A DNA stretch of 64,000 bases. It comes from Laribacter hongkongensis DSM 14985. GTDB taxonomy: Bacteria > Pseudomonadota > Gammaproteobacteria > Burkholderiales > Aquaspirillaceae. The notes beneath the pieces are model-generated. The model did no database searches. It was not told where the DNA came from and was given only the letters and a program-made list of their open reading frames with translations. Of this stretch, positions 46,160 through 55,750 are shown piece by piece; the first letter of the stretch is position 1, and each line of letters opens with the position of its first letter. The stretch lies in NCBI RefSeq assembly GCF_000423285.1, contig NZ_AUHR01000004.1:62001-126000 (forward strand), given 5' to 3'. The position numbers were made by a program, and so were the translations under genes.

Positions 46160-47755
46160 ATGACTGTCAAGAAGCTGGCCCTGATGCTGGCCACCGTGGG
46201 TATCGCAACACAGGCGCAGGCAGCGGGCACGCTGATCTACTGTTCCGAAGGCAGCCCGGCAGGTTTCGACCCGGCCCAGTACGTCACGGGAACCGACTTT
46301 GACGCGGCCGCCGAAACCGTCTTCAACCGGCTGGTCCAGTTCGAGCGCGGCTCGACCCGTGTGGTGCCCGGACTGGCCGAAAAGTGGGAAGTCAGCCCGG
46401 ACGGCAAGACCTACACTTTCCACCTGCGCCGCGGTGTCGCTTTCCACACCACCGACTACTTCAAGCCGACGCGTGAATTCAACGCCGACGACGTGGTATT
46501 CACGTTCGAGCGCATGCTCGACAAGAACCATCCGTTCAACAAGGCCTATCGTGCCGAGTTCCCGTATTTCACCGACATGGGCATGGACCGCAACATTGCC
46601 AAGGTGGAAAAGGTCGATCCGTATACCGTCCGGTTCGTGCTGAAAAAACCGGAAGCCGCCATGCTGCAAAACCTGGCCATGAGCTTTGCCTCGATCCACT
46701 CGGCCGAGTATGCCGGCCAGTTGCTCAAGTCCGGCAAGGCCAACCAGATCAACACCCGGCCGGTCGGTACCGGTCCGTTCATTTTCAAGCGTTACCAAAA
46801 AGACGCCCAGATCCGCTACGCCGGCAACAAGCAGTACTGGGACAAGGGCGCTGACGGCGTCAAGCTCGACAACCTGATCTTTGCCATCAACACCGACGCT
46901 TCGGTGCGGGTACAAAAGCTCAAGGCCGGTGAATGCCATGTCGCCGCCTATCCCAAGCCCGCCGACGTGGCCGGCCTCAAGTCCGACAAGCGGTTGCAGG
47001 TCATGACGCAGCCGGGCTTCAACCTCGGCTACATCACCTACAACGTCAAGAAACCGCAGCTGGCCAAGCTGGAAGTGCGCCAGGCGCTCGACATGTCGGT
47101 CAACAAGAAGGCCATCATCGACGCTGTTTACCAGGGTTCCGGCCAGCTGGCGACCAACCCGATGCCGCCGACCCAGTGGTCGTACAACAAAAACATCAAG
47201 GATGCTCCGTATGATGTCGCCAAGGCCAAGCAGCTGCTGGCCAAGGCCGGCTACCCCAACGGATTCGAGATGACCCTGTGGGCCATGCCGGTGCAGCGCC
47301 CCTACAACCCCAATGCCAAGCTGATGGCCGAAATGCTCCAGTCCGACTGGGCCAAGATCGGCGTCAAGGCCAAAATCGTCAGCTACGAATGGGGCGAATA
47401 CATCAAGCGCGGCAAGAACGGCGAGCATGACGTGCTGCTGATGGGCTGGACCGGCGACAACGGAGACCCGGACAACTGGCTGGGTACCCTGCTGGGTTGC
47501 GATGCCGTTGACGGCAACAACTACTCCAAGTGGTGCTACAAACCGTTTGACGACCTGATCGTCAAGGCCCGCCAGACCACCGACCAGGCCGAGCGCACCA
47601 AATACTACCTGAAGGCGCAGGAAATCTTCCGGGAGCAGCTGCCGTTCACGCCGGTGGCGCACTCGACCATCAACCTGCCGGCCAGCAGCAAGGTCCAGGG
47701 CTTCAAGGTCAGTCCGTTTGCCCTGCACTCGTTCTACGGCGTCAGCATCAAGTAA
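46160..47755 (+). CDS. Periplasmic peptide-binding protein (DppA-like)
   Basis: This SBP_bac_5-family binding protein feeds an ABC importer for dipeptides or related compounds. The 531-residue protein has a signal peptide (KLALMLATVGIATQAQA) and the core LIYCSEGSPAGFDPAQYVTG, VVPGLAEKWEVSPDGKTYTF and RPVGTGPFIFKRYQKDAQIR, very close to DppA. No permease or ATPase genes follow, so the transporter core is encoded elsewhere. CAGGAGAG precedes the ATG. It ends at tandem hairpins, the second a bidirectional terminator. Confidence 0.93.
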   Translation: MTVKKLALMLATVGIATQAQAAGTLIYCSEGSPAGFDPAQYVTGTDFDAAAETVFNRLVQFERGSTRVVPGLAEKWEVSPDGKTYTFHLRRGVAFHTTDYFKPTREFNADDVVFTFERMLDKNHPFNKAYRAEFPYFTDMGMDRNIAKVEKVDPYTVRFVLKKPEAAMLQNLAMSFASIHSAEYAGQLLKSGKANQINTRPVGTGPFIFKRYQKDAQIRYAGNKQYWDKGADGVKLDNLIFAINTDASVRVQKLKAGECHVAAYPKPADVAGLKSDKRLQVMTQPGFNLGYITYNVKKPQLAKLEVRQALDMSVNKKAIIDAVYQGSGQLATNPMPPTQWSYNKNIKDAPYDVAKAKQLLAKAGYPNGFEMTLWAMPVQRPYNPNAKLMAEMLQSDWAKIGVKAKIVSYEWGEYIKRGKNGEHDVLLMGWTGDNGDPDNWLGTLLGCDAVDGNNYSKWCYKPFDDLIVKARQTTDQAERTKYYLKAQEIFREQLPFTPVAHSTINLPASSKVQGFKVSPFALHSFYGVSIK

Positions 47756-47763
47756 TGCCGTCA

Positions 47764-47786
47764 GGCAGGATGCCCGTCATCCTGCC
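47764..47786 (+). other. Hairpin after dppA-like gene
   Basis: A perfect 9-bp stem GGCAGGATG / CATCCTGCC with a CCCGT loop, 8 bases after the stop. It has no T-run, and lies about 30 bases ahead of the real terminator, so it may protect the 3' end of the mRNA. Confidence 0.55.
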
Positions 47787-47815
47787 CCGTGCAACTGCCA
47801 CGGGCTGAACGTCAA

Positions 47816-47845
47816 AAAGCCGCTCCGGTCTGCCGGAGCGGCTTT
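47816..47845. terminator. Bidirectional terminator between dppA-like gene and ugpQ
   Basis: A 13-bp stem AAAGCCGCTCCGG / CCGGAGCGGCTTT with a TCTG loop has AAAAA before and TTT after, so it serves the dppA-like gene on plus and the ugpQ operon on minus. Confidence 0.9.
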
Positions 47846-47868
47846 GTCATGGCTGGCTGCCGCCGGTT

Positions 47869-48612
47869 TCAGCCGGCAGCCAGCTCGTCCGGTGCATCGG
47901 TGCACAGCGCATCCACACCCAGCGTCCGCAGCCGGCGGGCCGTGGCCAGGTCGTTGACGGTCCAGGCCAGCACGGCCAGTCCGGCCGCGTGGGCGGCACC
48001 GACCAGCGGCGCGTCCACCAGTGCGTGTTCCAGATGCAGCGCCATCACGCCCAGCGTCCGGGCCTGCGCCAGCCAGTCGGCCGGCAGGGTGCCTTCGATC
48101 CGCCAGCCAAGGTTGAGCTGCGGTGCTGTGGCCCGTGCGGCCAGCAGGGCTTCCGGCGAAAACGACGACAGCAGTGGCGGCACGGCTGCCCGCTGCCAGC
48201 CGCGCGCGCATTCGGTGGCCACGATGCGGCCGGTTTCAGCCTCCCGCCCGGGGCAGGGCTTGATTTCCACATTGGCATCCAGTCCGTGCTCGCAACACAC
48301 GCGGGCAGCGTCGGCCAGCCGTGGCAGTTCTTCACCGGCAAAGCGTGGGTCAAACCAGCTGCCGGCATCCAGTCGTGCCAGTTGCTGCCAGTCCTGTCCG
48401 GCGGCCGGGCCCTGGCCGTTGGTGGTGCGCTCCAGTGTGTCGTCATGCAGCAGGAACGGCACATCGTCGCGTGACAGCCTGACGTCGAATTCGGCCATGC
48501 GGCTGCCGAACAGGGCACCTGCCACCAGGGCGGACAACGTGTTTTCCGGTGCCAGCCGGCCGCCGCCGCGATGGGCCAGCAGGTCAGGATAAGGCCAGCG
48601 GGGAGTCGTCAT
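47869..48612 (-). CDS. ugpQ: Glycerophosphodiester phosphodiesterase (UgpQ-like)
   Basis: This cytosolic enzyme hydrolyses glycerophosphodiesters to glycerol-3-phosphate and an alcohol. The 247-residue protein has AHRGGGRLAPENTLSAL near 13-29, EFDVRLSRDDVPFLLHDDTL and NVEIKPCPGRE, the metal and acid-base residues of the GDPD family. I use the ATG at 48612, which overlaps the stop of the FAD-oxidase gene by 4 bases; the longer frame upstream is Arg/Pro-rich and not real. It ends at a bidirectional terminator. Confidence 0.92.
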   Translation of the reverse strand: MTTPRWPYPDLLAHRGGGRLAPENTLSALVAGALFGSRMAEFDVRLSRDDVPFLLHDDTLERTTNGQGPAAGQDWQQLARLDAGSWFDPRFAGEELPRLADAARVCCEHGLDANVEIKPCPGREAETGRIVATECARGWQRAAVPPLLSSFSPEALLAARATAPQLNLGWRIEGTLPADWLAQARTLGVMALHLEHALVDAPLVGAAHAAGLAVLAWTVNDLATARRLRTLGVDALCTDAPDELAAG

Positions 48613-50000
48613 GGCAGCAGCTTTCCGGGGTTCATCAGGTTGTGCGGGTCCAGCGCCGACTTGATGAGGCGCATCAGGTCCAGGGTGGCCGGATCGTGAA
48701 AACGGCCCAGTGCGGCGCGGCGCAGCTGGCCGATGCCGTGCTCGGCCGACAGGGTGCCGCCCAGTTCGCAGGCGCAGCCGAACACGATGTCCTGTACGGC
48801 CGCTTCGTCCGCCAGCAGGTCGCGGTTGTCCGGACGGGTGTAGCTGACGTTGTAGTGCAGGTTGCCGTCGCCGAGGTGGCCAAAAGTGACGATGCGGCAG
48901 CCGGGAAAGGCCTGTCCGAGGCGCCGGCCGCATTCGTCCAGAAATGCCGGCACCTTGGATACCGGCAGGGCGATGTCGTGCTTGAGGCTGATGCCGTCAC
49001 GCTTTTGCGCCTCCGACAGTTCCTCGCGCACCCGCCACAGCTCGGCCCGCTCGCGTTCGCTCTGTGCCAGCACGGCGTCGCCCAGGTCGGCCTGTGCAGC
49101 CAGCCACTCCATCAGCGCTTCGTCGAGTGCGGTCTGGCTGCCGCCATCGGACAGCTCGAACAGTACCAGCCAGTCTGCGGCCAGCGGCTGGCGCACTTCC
49201 GGCAGATGCTGGGCCAGCAATTGCAGGCACAGGCCGGACACCAGCTCGAACGTGGTCAGGCGGTCACCGAAACGCCGTTGCAGGCGACGCAGCCAGCCGG
49301 TGGCTTCGGCCGGCGAGGCGACGGCCATCATGGCCGTGGCCCGGGCCTCGGGCAGCGGATAGAGCTTGAGGGTGGCGGCGGTGATCAGTCCCAGCGTGCC
49401 TTCGGTGCCGATCAGCAGCTGTTTGGCATCCAGCCCGACGTTGTTCTTGCGCAGGCCCTTGAGCTGGTGCAGCACCCGGCCGTCAGGCAGCACGGCTTCG
49501 ATGCCTAGCGTCAGCTCGCGCATGGTGCCGTAGCGCAGGACGGCCAGCCCGCCGGCGTTGGCGGCCAGGTTGCCGCCGATCTGGCAGCTGCCTTCGCTTG
49601 CCAGCGACAGCGGAAACAGCAGGCCGGCCGCCGCCGCCACCGTGTGCACGTCGGCGAGGATGCAGCCGGCTTCCACCGTGATGGTGGCGTTGTCCGGGTC
49701 AAGTTCGCGGATGTGGTTGAGGCGGCGCAAGGCGATGACCAGCTCGCGGCCGCTGTCGTCCGGCGTGGCGGCGCCAACGGTGCCGGTATTGCCGCCTTGC
49801 GGGACAACGGGGATGCCTGCATCGCGGCACAGGGCGACCAGCGCGGCCACTTCACCGGTGGAACCGGGCAGGGCCACGGCCAGCGGCCGGCCGTGATAGC
49901 GCCCGCGCCAGTCGGTGGCAAAGGCCGCCATGTCGGCAGGATCGGTCAGCAGGTGTGCCGGGCCGACAAGGGCGGCGGCGCGGTGCAGGAAATCGTTCAT
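48609..50000 (-). CDS. FAD-linked D-2-hydroxyacid dehydrogenase (D-2-hydroxyglutarate/glycolate oxidase type)
   Basis: This 463-residue flavoprotein has an N-terminal FAD_binding_4 domain (VPQGGNTGTVGAATPDDSG, QIGGNLAANAGGLAVLRYG) and a C-terminal FAD-oxidase_C domain ending LSAEHGIGQLRRAALG, LMRLIKSALDPHNLMNPGKL. It belongs to the GlcD/D2HGDH/DLD group; sequence by eye favours the 2-hydroxyglutarate-like members. The ATG at 50000 is 4 bases after the aldehyde dehydrogenase stop. The neighbours suggest a role tied to C4/C5 dicarboxylates, which is inference. Confidence 0.88.
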   Translation of the reverse strand: MNDFLHRAAALVGPAHLLTDPADMAAFATDWRGRYHGRPLAVALPGSTGEVAALVALCRDAGIPVVPQGGNTGTVGAATPDDSGRELVIALRRLNHIRELDPDNATITVEAGCILADVHTVAAAAGLLFPLSLASEGSCQIGGNLAANAGGLAVLRYGTMRELTLGIEAVLPDGRVLHQLKGLRKNNVGLDAKQLLIGTEGTLGLITAATLKLYPLPEARATAMMAVASPAEATGWLRRLQRRFGDRLTTFELVSGLCLQLLAQHLPEVRQPLAADWLVLFELSDGGSQTALDEALMEWLAAQADLGDAVLAQSERERAELWRVREELSEAQKRDGISLKHDIALPVSKVPAFLDECGRRLGQAFPGCRIVTFGHLGDGNLHYNVSYTRPDNRDLLADEAAVQDIVFGCACELGGTLSAEHGIGQLRRAALGRFHDPATLDLMRLIKSALDPHNLMNPGKLLP

Positions 50001-50004
50001 GGCG

Positions 50005-51357
50005 TCAGCGCTGCCAGAAGGTTTTGACGTTAACGAACTCATATAGTCCGAATTCCGACAGCTCGCGGCCGTAGCCGGAGTCCTTGACGCCGCCGAACGG
50101 CAGGCGCAGGTCCGAGCTGGTGTGGCGGTTGATGAACACGCTGCCGACTTCCAGCCGGGCCGCCAGCCGGGCCGCCCGGTCATCGTCGGCGCTGTAGATG
50201 GTGGCGCCCAGCCCGTACGGGGTGTCATTGGCCACGCGGACGGCATCGGCTTCATTGTCGACACGGTACAGGCTGGCGACCGGGCCGAAGGCTTCTTCGC
50301 GATACAGGCGGGCCGCGGGCGGAACGTTTTCCAGCACGGTGGCCGGGTAGTAGAAACCGGCGCCGGCGGGTAGCCGGCCCCCGCACAGCAGGCGGGCGCC
50401 GTGTGCCACGGCATCCTCCACCTGCTCGTGCAGGGTCTGGCGCAGGTCGGCACGGTGCATCGGGGCCAACTGGGTGGCCGGGTCGCACGGGTCGCCGGTG
50501 CGCCGGCGGGCCACTTCGTGCATGAAGGCTTCGATGAAGGCGTCGGCAATCTCGGGCACCAGGATCATGCGCTTGGCGGCATTGCACGACTGGCCGGCAT
50601 CACGGAAACGGCTGGTGGCGGCTTCGCGGGCCGCCAGCTCCACGTCGGCGTCCTTGAGCACGATGACCGGATTGCTGCCACCCAGTTCCAGCACGCTTTT
50701 CTTGAGGTGGCGGCCGGCGAGGGCGGCCAGATGGCGGCCGGTGGCGGTCGAACCGGTAAAGGCGAGGCCGTTGCTGGCAGCGATGGCGGCCTCGGCGTCC
50801 GGGTTGTCGATCCAGGCGAGGTCGAATACGTCAAGCCCGGCATCCCGAGCCAGCTCCAGCAGCAGGTGGCTGGACTGCGGCACGGTGGGCGCCGGCTTGA
50901 CCAGACAGGCATTGCCGGCGGCGAGGGCCGGTACGGCAAAGCGCATGGCCTGCCATACCGGGTAGTTCCACGGCATGACGGCAAACACCAGCCCCAGCGG
51001 TTCAAAGCTGACGCCTGAGCGGCTGGCCGCGGTGGGAATGGACTGCGGTCGCAGCAGCGGTGGAGCCAGGTCGGCGTAGTAATGGCACAGGCGGGCGGTT
51101 TTCTCGATTTCGGCGTCGGCTTCGGCTAGGAGCTTGCCAACCTCCAGCGTGATCAGCGGCGCCAGCGTGGTGCGGGCTGCCAGCAGACCGTCGCCCAGGC
51201 GGCGCAGTCGTTCGCAGCGGGCCTCCACGGGCAGGGCATGCCAGCGTGACTGGGCCTGGCGCAGGGCATCAAGACAGCCGGCCAGCCGGTCGGCAGACCA
51301 GCTGGCGCGGGTATGGACGACCTCGCCGGTCGCCGGATTGCAGCTGTGGTAGTTCAT
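50005..51357 (-). CDS. NAD(P)-dependent succinate-semialdehyde dehydrogenase (Sad/YneI-like)
   Basis: This enzyme would oxidise succinate semialdehyde to succinate. The 450-residue protein shows NPATGEVV, MPWNYPVWQAMR, the catalytic Glu in LELGGSNPVIVL near 223, and the catalytic Cys in GQSCNAAKR near 257. The C-terminus LPFGGVKDSGYGRELSEFGL strongly resembles E. coli Sad (YneI). It is first in a three-gene minus-strand operon with the FAD dehydrogenase and ugpQ. Substrate inferred from family. Confidence 0.88.
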   Translation of the reverse strand: MNYHSCNPATGEVVHTRASWSADRLAGCLDALRQAQSRWHALPVEARCERLRRLGDGLLAARTTLAPLITLEVGKLLAEADAEIEKTARLCHYYADLAPPLLRPQSIPTAASRSGVSFEPLGLVFAVMPWNYPVWQAMRFAVPALAAGNACLVKPAPTVPQSSHLLLELARDAGLDVFDLAWIDNPDAEAAIAASNGLAFTGSTATGRHLAALAGRHLKKSVLELGGSNPVIVLKDADVELAAREAATSRFRDAGQSCNAAKRMILVPEIADAFIEAFMHEVARRRTGDPCDPATQLAPMHRADLRQTLHEQVEDAVAHGARLLCGGRLPAGAGFYYPATVLENVPPAARLYREEAFGPVASLYRVDNEADAVRVANDTPYGLGATIYSADDDRAARLAARLEVGSVFINRHTSSDLRLPFGGVKDSGYGRELSEFGLYEFVNVKTFWQR

Positions 51358-51430
51358 GGACGCGGAATCATTGCGGGCGGAACGGCATCACGTCCGGCTG
51401 CCGGGTGCAGTCGGGCGTGCGGAGAAGAAG

Positions 51431-51449
51431 GCACCGGTGCGGCACCGGT
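51431..51449 (-). terminator. Hairpin at the end of the GST gene
   Basis: ACCGGT (51433-51438) and ACCGGT (51444-51449) pair around GCGGC, overlapping the GST stop codon, and the minus strand continues pyrimidine-rich (CTTCTTCTCC). A weak intrinsic terminator is possible. Confidence 0.35.
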
Positions 51450-52057
51450 CAGGCGGCCGGCGGGCAGGTGTCGGCAAAGCTCGGACGGGTCATCAGGCGC
51501 TCGTAGTGTCCGGTCAGCGCCGGATACTGGCGCCAGTCCAGCCATGGCAGGCGCAGGTCCAGCCATCCCAGGGTGCAGCCGACGGCAATGTCGGCCAGGG
51601 TGAAGCCGTTGCCGTGACACCAGGTGCGGTCGGTCAGGTCGGCCGCCATGAGGGCCAGCCCGGCAGTGAGCTTGTCATGCTGGCGCCTGAGCCAGCCGGC
51701 ATCCTGGCGTTCGGCCGGACGCCGGCGTTCGAGCATGATGGCGACGCCGGCATCAAGCAGGCCGTCGGCGAGAGCCTCCCAGCGCTTGATCAGCGCGGTG
51801 CCGCGGGCGCCGTCGGCCAGCAGCTTGCTGACCGGCGAGATGCTGTCGAGGTAATCGACGATCACGCGCGAGTCGTACAGGGCCGTACCGTCGTCGAGCA
51901 TGAGCACCGGCACCTTGCCCAGCGGGTTGACCGCCGGCAGCGGACTGTCGGTGTCCCACGGGTTGACCGGCTCCAGCTGGCATTCGATGCGTTTTTCGTG
52001 CAGGACCACCCGCACTTTGCGGGCGTAGGGACTGGTCAGCGAGGCGTACAGCTTCAT
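51449..52057 (-). CDS. Glutathione S-transferase
   Basis: This cytosolic GST has 202 residues. The thioredoxin-fold domain starts MKLYASLTSPYARKVRVVLH with the catalytic Ser-type SPYARK, followed by NPLGKVPVLMLDDG and the gamma-Glu site YDSRVIVDYLD. An all-helical C-terminal domain (about 85-202) has NGFTLADIAVGC. It resembles the YibF-like group. Glutathione is implied by family; substrates unknown. It lies between the aldehyde dehydrogenase and SIMPL genes but has its own end. Confidence 0.9.
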   Translation of the reverse strand: MKLYASLTSPYARKVRVVLHEKRIECQLEPVNPWDTDSPLPAVNPLGKVPVLMLDDGTALYDSRVIVDYLDSISPVSKLLADGARGTALIKRWEALADGLLDAGVAIMLERRRPAERQDAGWLRRQHDKLTAGLALMAADLTDRTWCHGNGFTLADIAVGCTLGWLDLRLPWLDWRQYPALTGHYERLMTRPSFADTCPPAA

Positions 52058-52148
52058 GGCAGGATCGTGGTCGGGCCCGACAGGGACAGTGGTTGGAATG
52101 AGTCAGGCATTATGTACCAAGCGGGCGGGCTTGCGTGACTGCCGGGCC

Positions 52149-52856
52149 TTAACGGGACGGCAGCAGTTCGATCCTGCCGCTGGCCTGTAAGGAGAGTTCG
52201 CTTTCGCCTTCTGCGATGGGCATGCTGTCGGCCATGCTGGCTGCCTGGGCAAAGCGCAGGTTCTGGACCGGCATTGGCATGCCGCCGCCGTTGAGCGAGA
52301 TTTCCACGATGCGCCATTTCGAATAACCCAGTGCCTGGGCACTCAGCCGGGCACGCTCTTCAAACGCGGTCATGGCTGCCGGGATCAGGGCGTTTTCGGC
52401 TTTCTGGCGGGTGGCACCGGAAGGCTGGAAGCCGAGGCTGGCCAGCCGCAGGCCGGGTTGCAGGGCGGCCACCAGCCTGGCCAGTGCCTGGCTGTCGAGG
52501 CTTTCCAGCCGCCATTCGGCGCGTCCGCGCCAGCCGGTGGGCTGGTTGCGGTGTTCCTTGTCATTGGGGTCATAAACCGGCCAGGTGCTGCGGTTGCCGC
52601 TGGCGATGCGGACCTGCCTGTAGCCTTTGGCGATGGCAAGGGCACGCTGTCCCTGCCGGTTGAGTTCATCCACGACCTGCTGGGGATTGGCGCTGCTGGC
52701 TTCGGCGTACAGCACGGCCAGTGCCTGGTCGTTGGCAACGGTCTGGCGGGCCTGGGCCGACAGGCTGATTTGCGGGCCGGCAACCGGCTCGGCAGCCAGT
52801 ACGCAGGCGGAATAGGACAGCAGGCCGATCAGTGCGAAAGAGAGCGGGCGACGCAT
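52149..52856 (-). CDS. SIMPL-domain (DUF541) periplasmic protein
   Basis: This 235-residue protein has a signal peptide (PLSFALIGLLSYSACVLA, cleavage near AEP) and a SIMPL domain: ISLSAQARQTVANDQALAVL at its start, then QGQRALAIAKGYRQVRIASG. E. coli YggE is the best-known member and lowers oxidative stress; the mechanism is unknown. I use the ATG at 52856, which has GGAG eight bases upstream. The ATG at 52880 is an alternative. It diverges from the large c-di-GMP gene. Confidence 0.85.
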   Translation of the reverse strand: MRRPLSFALIGLLSYSACVLAAEPVAGPQISLSAQARQTVANDQALAVLYAEASSANPQQVVDELNRQGQRALAIAKGYRQVRIASGNRSTWPVYDPNDKEHRNQPTGWRGRAEWRLESLDSQALARLVAALQPGLRLASLGFQPSGATRQKAENALIPAAMTAFEERARLSAQALGYSKWRIVEISLNGGGMPMPVQNLRFAQAASMADSMPIAEGESELSLQASGRIELLPSR

Positions 52857-53011
52857 GAGGAGGACTCCATGAAACGGCATCGGTGCAGTGCATGCTAGCG
52901 CATATGCGGCGGGTTTGATCGAGCAAGTCAAATGCCCATGACAAACTGTTTTCCCTGTCTGGCGGAATTCAAGCACAATGCCCTGCGATCCCATGGCAAA
53001 AAAATTTGCAT

Positions 53012-55744
53012 ATGTTTTATTCCTCCCTGCCTGAATGTGAAAACGGAGTGTGGTGGCTGGCAGCCAGCGGTGAAGTCCTGCATGCCAACGATGCAGCGGC
53101 TCGCCTGACCCGTGGCTGCTACGACCATCCGGCATTCGGTCAGCTGGCAAATATGCATTTGTCAAGCGGTAGCGAGCGGCTGGCCTGGATGCTGCCGCAG
53201 GCCGGGGGCGGGGAGCAGACCGTATGGGTGCAGGTTGACCGGTTGCCGGATGGCAGCCTCATGGTGCACCAGCTGGGAACCACATCCCTGGACCCGGTCT
53301 ATTGCATCAACGAAGACCGGTTCCGTTACTGCTTCGAGCACTTGCCGTTCGGTCTTCTGGTGTTTGACCAGACCGGGCGGGTCATGGTCTGCAACCGTCA
53401 TTTCGACACCATGATGGGCCTGTCCGAAGAGGCCGTTCATGGCTTGGACCTGACTGCCATGCCGGTCCCGGGGTTTTCCCGGGCCGTGCGCCAGGCGCTG
53501 GCGGGCGATGTAGGCCATTTTTTCGGCGAGATTCCGGTTGCGGGCGGGACGCGGCAACTGGGGGTGCGGGCCGTGTTCGCTCCTTTGCGTACCCCGTCGG
53601 GCCAGGTGCCGCGCGGTGTGGCGATCCTTGAGGATGCGCTGGACAATCCGCGCTGGCAGGACGAATTGCTGGCCGGCCGCCGCCGCCGGCAGCTGTTTCT
53701 GGACCAGTCGGTGCTGGCAGCCATCGAATGGGATGACGGTTTCTGCGTCCAGGAGTGGAACCGGGCGGCCGAGCGCATGTTCGGCTTCTCGCGCGAAGAG
53801 GCCATCGGCCAGCATGCGTTTTTCATCCTGCCGTCCGAGGTGCGCGCCACGCTGGATCGCGAAGTGCTGCAAAGCCTGATGCGGCAGGAAGGGGGCTGGC
53901 ACTCCGTCAACGTGAACCAGACCCGGGATGGTGCCCTTATCCAGTGTGAATGGTTCAACACCACGCTGGTGGACAGCAACGGCAAGTCGCTCGGGGTGAC
54001 GTCGCTGGTTCTCGACATTACCGAGAAGCAGGCCCGCGAGGACGAGTTGCGCGTTGCCGCCCAGGTTTATGAACAAAGCCGTGAAGGCATCCTGATTACC
54101 GATGCACAGCACCGCATCGTGATGCTGAACAGCCGGTGCTGCGAGCTGACCGGCTATACCCAGGGCGAAGTGGTCGGTACCACGCCGGAATGGATGTTTT
54201 CGGAGTCGCAGGTCAGCACGCCGGGGTTTGTCGAGCTGTGCAGCCATCTTGACGAGCAGGGTGGCTGGGCCGGAGAGCTGCTGCTGCGCCAGCGTAACGG
54301 CCAGCTCTTTCTGGCCTGGCTGACATTGCGGACCGTGCGGCTGGGTACGTCCACCTACCACGTCTGCATGTTCGGCGACCTGAGCGACCGGCAGGCTGCC
54401 GAGCGGCGCATCCAGTATCTGGCGTACTTCGACACCCTCACCGGACTGCCCAACCGGGCCCTGCTGACCGACCGGGCCAACATGGCGCTCCGCGGTGTCG
54501 AGGGCGATGCCGCACCGGCGCTGGCCTTGCTGCTGCTGGACATTGACCACTTCAAGCACATCAATGACACGCTGGGACACTCTACGGGTGACCAGCTGCT
54601 GCAAAGCGTGGCCAAGCGCCTCCAGGCTACGGTGCGCGAAGGGGATACCGTATCGCGCCAGGGCGGCGACGAATTCGTGGTATTGCTGCCGGACGCCAAT
54701 GCCAGCCGGGCCGCTTCGGTGGCACAGGAAATCCTGCGCCGGCTCGGTTTTGTCTGCCGTATCGGCGAGCACGACATCAGCGTGTCGGTATCGATCGGGA
54801 TTGCCATGGCTCCCGATGACGGCACGGATTTTGCCACCCTGTCCAAATGTGCCGAAATCGCCATGTACCGGGCCAAGCAGGAAGGCCGTAACACCTTGCG
54901 CTTCTTCTTTCCGGAAATGCAGGAACGTACCTTGCGGCACGTCCAGCTCACCGGGGCACTGCGCGGCGCCGTGGAGCGCGGCGAAATGCAGCTGCACTAC
55001 CAGCCGCAGGTTGACCTGCAGACCGGCGAGCTTTCCGGCGTCGAAGCATTGCTGCGCTGGACGCATCCCCTGTTCGGGGCGGTGTCTCCGGGAGAATTCA
55101 TTCCGCTGGCCGAAGAGAGCGGCCTGATCGTCCCGATCGGCGACTGGGTGCTGCGTACGGCCGCGCGGCAACTGGCAGACTGGCTGCGTGACGGCCTGCC
55201 GCCGATGGTGATGGCCGTCAACCTGTCGGTCCTGCAATTCAATTTACCGGGGCTGGCGCAACAGATCGCCAGCATCCTGTCCGAGGCCGGCGTGCCGCCG
55301 GCCCTCTTCGAGGTCGAGCTGACCGAATCAATGGCCATGACCGAGCCGGAGGCCGCCATTGCCACCATTGACGAACTGCATTCGGTTGGTGTGCAGGTGT
55401 CGCTGGACGATTTCGGCACCGGTTATTCTTCGCTGGCCTATCTCAAGCGTTTCCGGCTGGACCGGCTGAAGATCGACGGCTCGTTCGTGCGCGATGCCGA
55501 CAGCGATCCGGAAGACCGGGCCATCGTTGACGCCATTGTCGGCATGGCCGAATCGCTGGGCCTGGCCACCGTGGCCGAGGGCGTGGAAACCTCGGGACAG
55601 CTGGAGGTGATCCGGGCGCTGGGCGGGGATGCCGTGCAGGGATACTGGATTTCGCGGCCACTGCCGGCCGCCGGGCTGGTGGCGTGGCTGGAGGGCTGGC
55701 AGCAGCGCAAAAGTGCCTCGCCCTGCTGCGCGGGACAGGTATAA
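53012..55744 (+). CDS. Multi-PAS GGDEF-EAL c-di-GMP signalling protein
   Basis: This soluble protein of 910 residues has PAS domains near 110-210, 220-340 and 345-460 (for example [20 protein letters not shown], then [18 protein letters not shown]), a GGDEF domain ([12 protein letters not shown]) with a canonical RxxD I-site (REGD) just upstream, and a complete EAL domain ([50 protein letters not shown]). It probably both makes and degrades c-di-GMP. ATG at 53012 is used; TTG at 53006 is possible. The last stop codon lies inside the -10 box of ahcY. Confidence 0.92.
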   Translation: MFYSSLPECENGVWWLAASGEVLHANDAAARLTRGCYDHPAFGQLANMHLSSGSERLAWMLPQAGGGEQTVWVQVDRLPDGSLMVHQLGTTSLDPVYCINEDRFRYCFEHLPFGLLVFDQTGRVMVCNRHFDTMMGLSEEAVHGLDLTAMPVPGFSRAVRQALAGDVGHFFGEIPVAGGTRQLGVRAVFAPLRTPSGQVPRGVAILEDALDNPRWQDELLAGRRRRQLFLDQSVLAAIEWDDGFCVQEWNRAAERMFGFSREEAIGQHAFFILPSEVRATLDREVLQSLMRQEGGWHSVNVNQTRDGALIQCEWFNTTLVDSNGKSLGVTSLVLDITEKQAREDELRVAAQVYEQSREGILITDAQHRIVMLNSRCCELTGYTQGEVVGTTPEWMFSESQVSTPGFVELCSHLDEQGGWAGELLLRQRNGQLFLAWLTLRTVRLGTSTYHVCMFGDLSDRQAAERRIQYLAYFDTLTGLPNRALLTDRANMALRGVEGDAAPALALLLLDIDHFKHINDTLGHSTGDQLLQSVAKRLQATVREGDTVSRQGGDEFVVLLPDANASRAASVAQEILRRLGFVCRIGEHDISVSVSIGIAMAPDDGTDFATLSKCAEIAMYRAKQEGRNTLRFFFPEMQERTLRHVQLTGALRGAVERGEMQLHYQPQVDLQTGELSGVEALLRWTHPLFGAVSPGEFIPLAEESGLIVPIGDWVLRTAARQLADWLRDGLPPMVMAVNLSVLQFNLPGLAQQIASILSEAGVPPALFEVELTESMAMTEPEAAIATIDELHSVGVQVSLDDFGTGYSSLAYLKRFRLDRLKIDGSFVRDADSDPEDRAIVDAIVGMAESLGLATVAEGVETSGQLEVIRALGGDAVQGYWISRPLPAAGLVAWLEGWQQRKSASPCCAGQV

Positions 55745-55745
55745 T
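55740..55745 (+). promoter_or_regulatory. -10 box (TATAAT) of ahcY overlapping an upstream stop codon
   Basis: A perfect TATAAT contains the TAA stop of the PAS-GGDEF-EAL gene at 55742-55744. The -35 region (55716-55722) is weak. Transcription would begin about 6-8 bases further on, just before the riboswitch aptamer. Confidence 0.6.
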
Positions 55746-55750
55746 CCGCA

